From Apostichopus leukothele (Eukaryota; Echinodermata; Holothuroidea; Aspidochirotida; Stichopodidae): DNA of 20,601 nt. Below are positions 20,206-20,601 of the stretch, in pieces. The notes beneath the pieces were generated by a model. It was not told the DNA's origin and made no database searches. It was given only the letters and a program-made list of their open reading frames with translations. Every line of letters starts with the position of its first letter. The stretch's first letter is position 1. Both the position numbers and the translations under genes were made by a program. The stretch spans positions 672,114 through 692,714 of the forward strand of contig JAAAKB020000014.1 in the NCBI GenBank assembly GCA_010014835.2. Reading direction: 5' to 3'.

Positions 20206-20601
20206 CTGCAGAAATGGAAAAAAAAAAGAAAAAACTATTATAACGCTTGTGTCTTCCAGAAGACCAATTTAAGATGAGATGGCCAAATTTCTCAGATAAA
20301 CTTAGACAGAGTGTTTTAGTTCTTGTCAAATAATTCATAATTGATATGACTTCCCAAACTTTCAAAAACAGGAGTAATGAACTCTCTTCATCCCTCCCCC
20401 CTCCCCATACCCCCAACTGATCCAAACATTTCTACTTTATGGTTCTTGCTAAGACTAAGTACATTGGCTTCCACTTGAAACAAATAAATAAACCTATGAC
20501 CCCCCCCACCCCCCCCACACCCCCACCACCCACAACACAACAAAAACATCATACACATAAACTACCTCTCCTTATTTTTTTATTTTTTTTTTTTCTTTTA
20601 T
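20206..20601 (-). other. Talin intron (partial)
   Basis: This is the intron before the last talin exon. No coding frame matching talin R13 is seen. It contains C-rich tracts (20393-20413 and 20499-20532) and a T-rich run at the window edge. Homopolymers here make the base count uncertain. Confidence 0.7.

Overview
This window looks like AT-rich nuclear DNA from an animal, most likely a marine invertebrate deuterostome. An echinoderm is my best guess, but that is inference. The evidence is two spliced host genes with metazoan-specific families, long introns, tandem repeats, decayed DNA transposons and a heavy scatter of TAGGCCTA/CTAGCCTA words. There is no prokaryotic gene organisation: no dense ORFs, ribosome binding sites, operons or CRISPR array.

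Two genes are firmly supported, both on the minus strand and arranged head to tail. At the right edge (19960-20205) is the last coding exon of talin, the integrin-actin adaptor. It encodes the end of the R13 actin-binding/I-LWEQ module and the C-terminal dimerisation helix. The rest of talin lies beyond 20601. Downstream of talin, a tetraspanin of the TSPAN13/TSPAN31 group starts at 15566. Exon 1 (15504-15566), exon 2 (7243-7410) and exon 3 (5842-6042) have phase-0 junctions with good GT/AG signals. Exon 1 stands 8.1 kb from exon 2. The coding part that should hold the rest of the large extracellular loop and TM4 could not be identified convincingly to the left of 5842.

The left part (1-5840) holds a candidate first coding exon on the plus strand (850-950) and a 1.4-kb non-autonomous DNA transposon with ATCGG-rich ends and TA flanks (2495-3919). 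It also holds an 89-bp fold-back element with an exact 8-bp target duplication (4358-4446). The tetraspanin introns carry a 57-bp minisatellite with telomere-like CCTAACCCTAACCC cores (6371-6828) and a 93-bp AT-rich hairpin (8391-8483). They also carry an irregular 61-73-bp repeat field (9660-9900), an almost perfect 81-bp tandem duplication (13117-13278) and a possible plus-strand exon (12737-12957). Between tetraspanin and talin there is a short plus-strand ORF with a signal-peptide-like start (16249-16452), and otherwise AT-rich sequence without recognised genes.

No rRNA, tRNA, viral fossil or complete novel system was recognised. The most interesting points are the small fold-back element, the divergent tetraspanin (CCC in place of the CCG motif) and the candidate exons.
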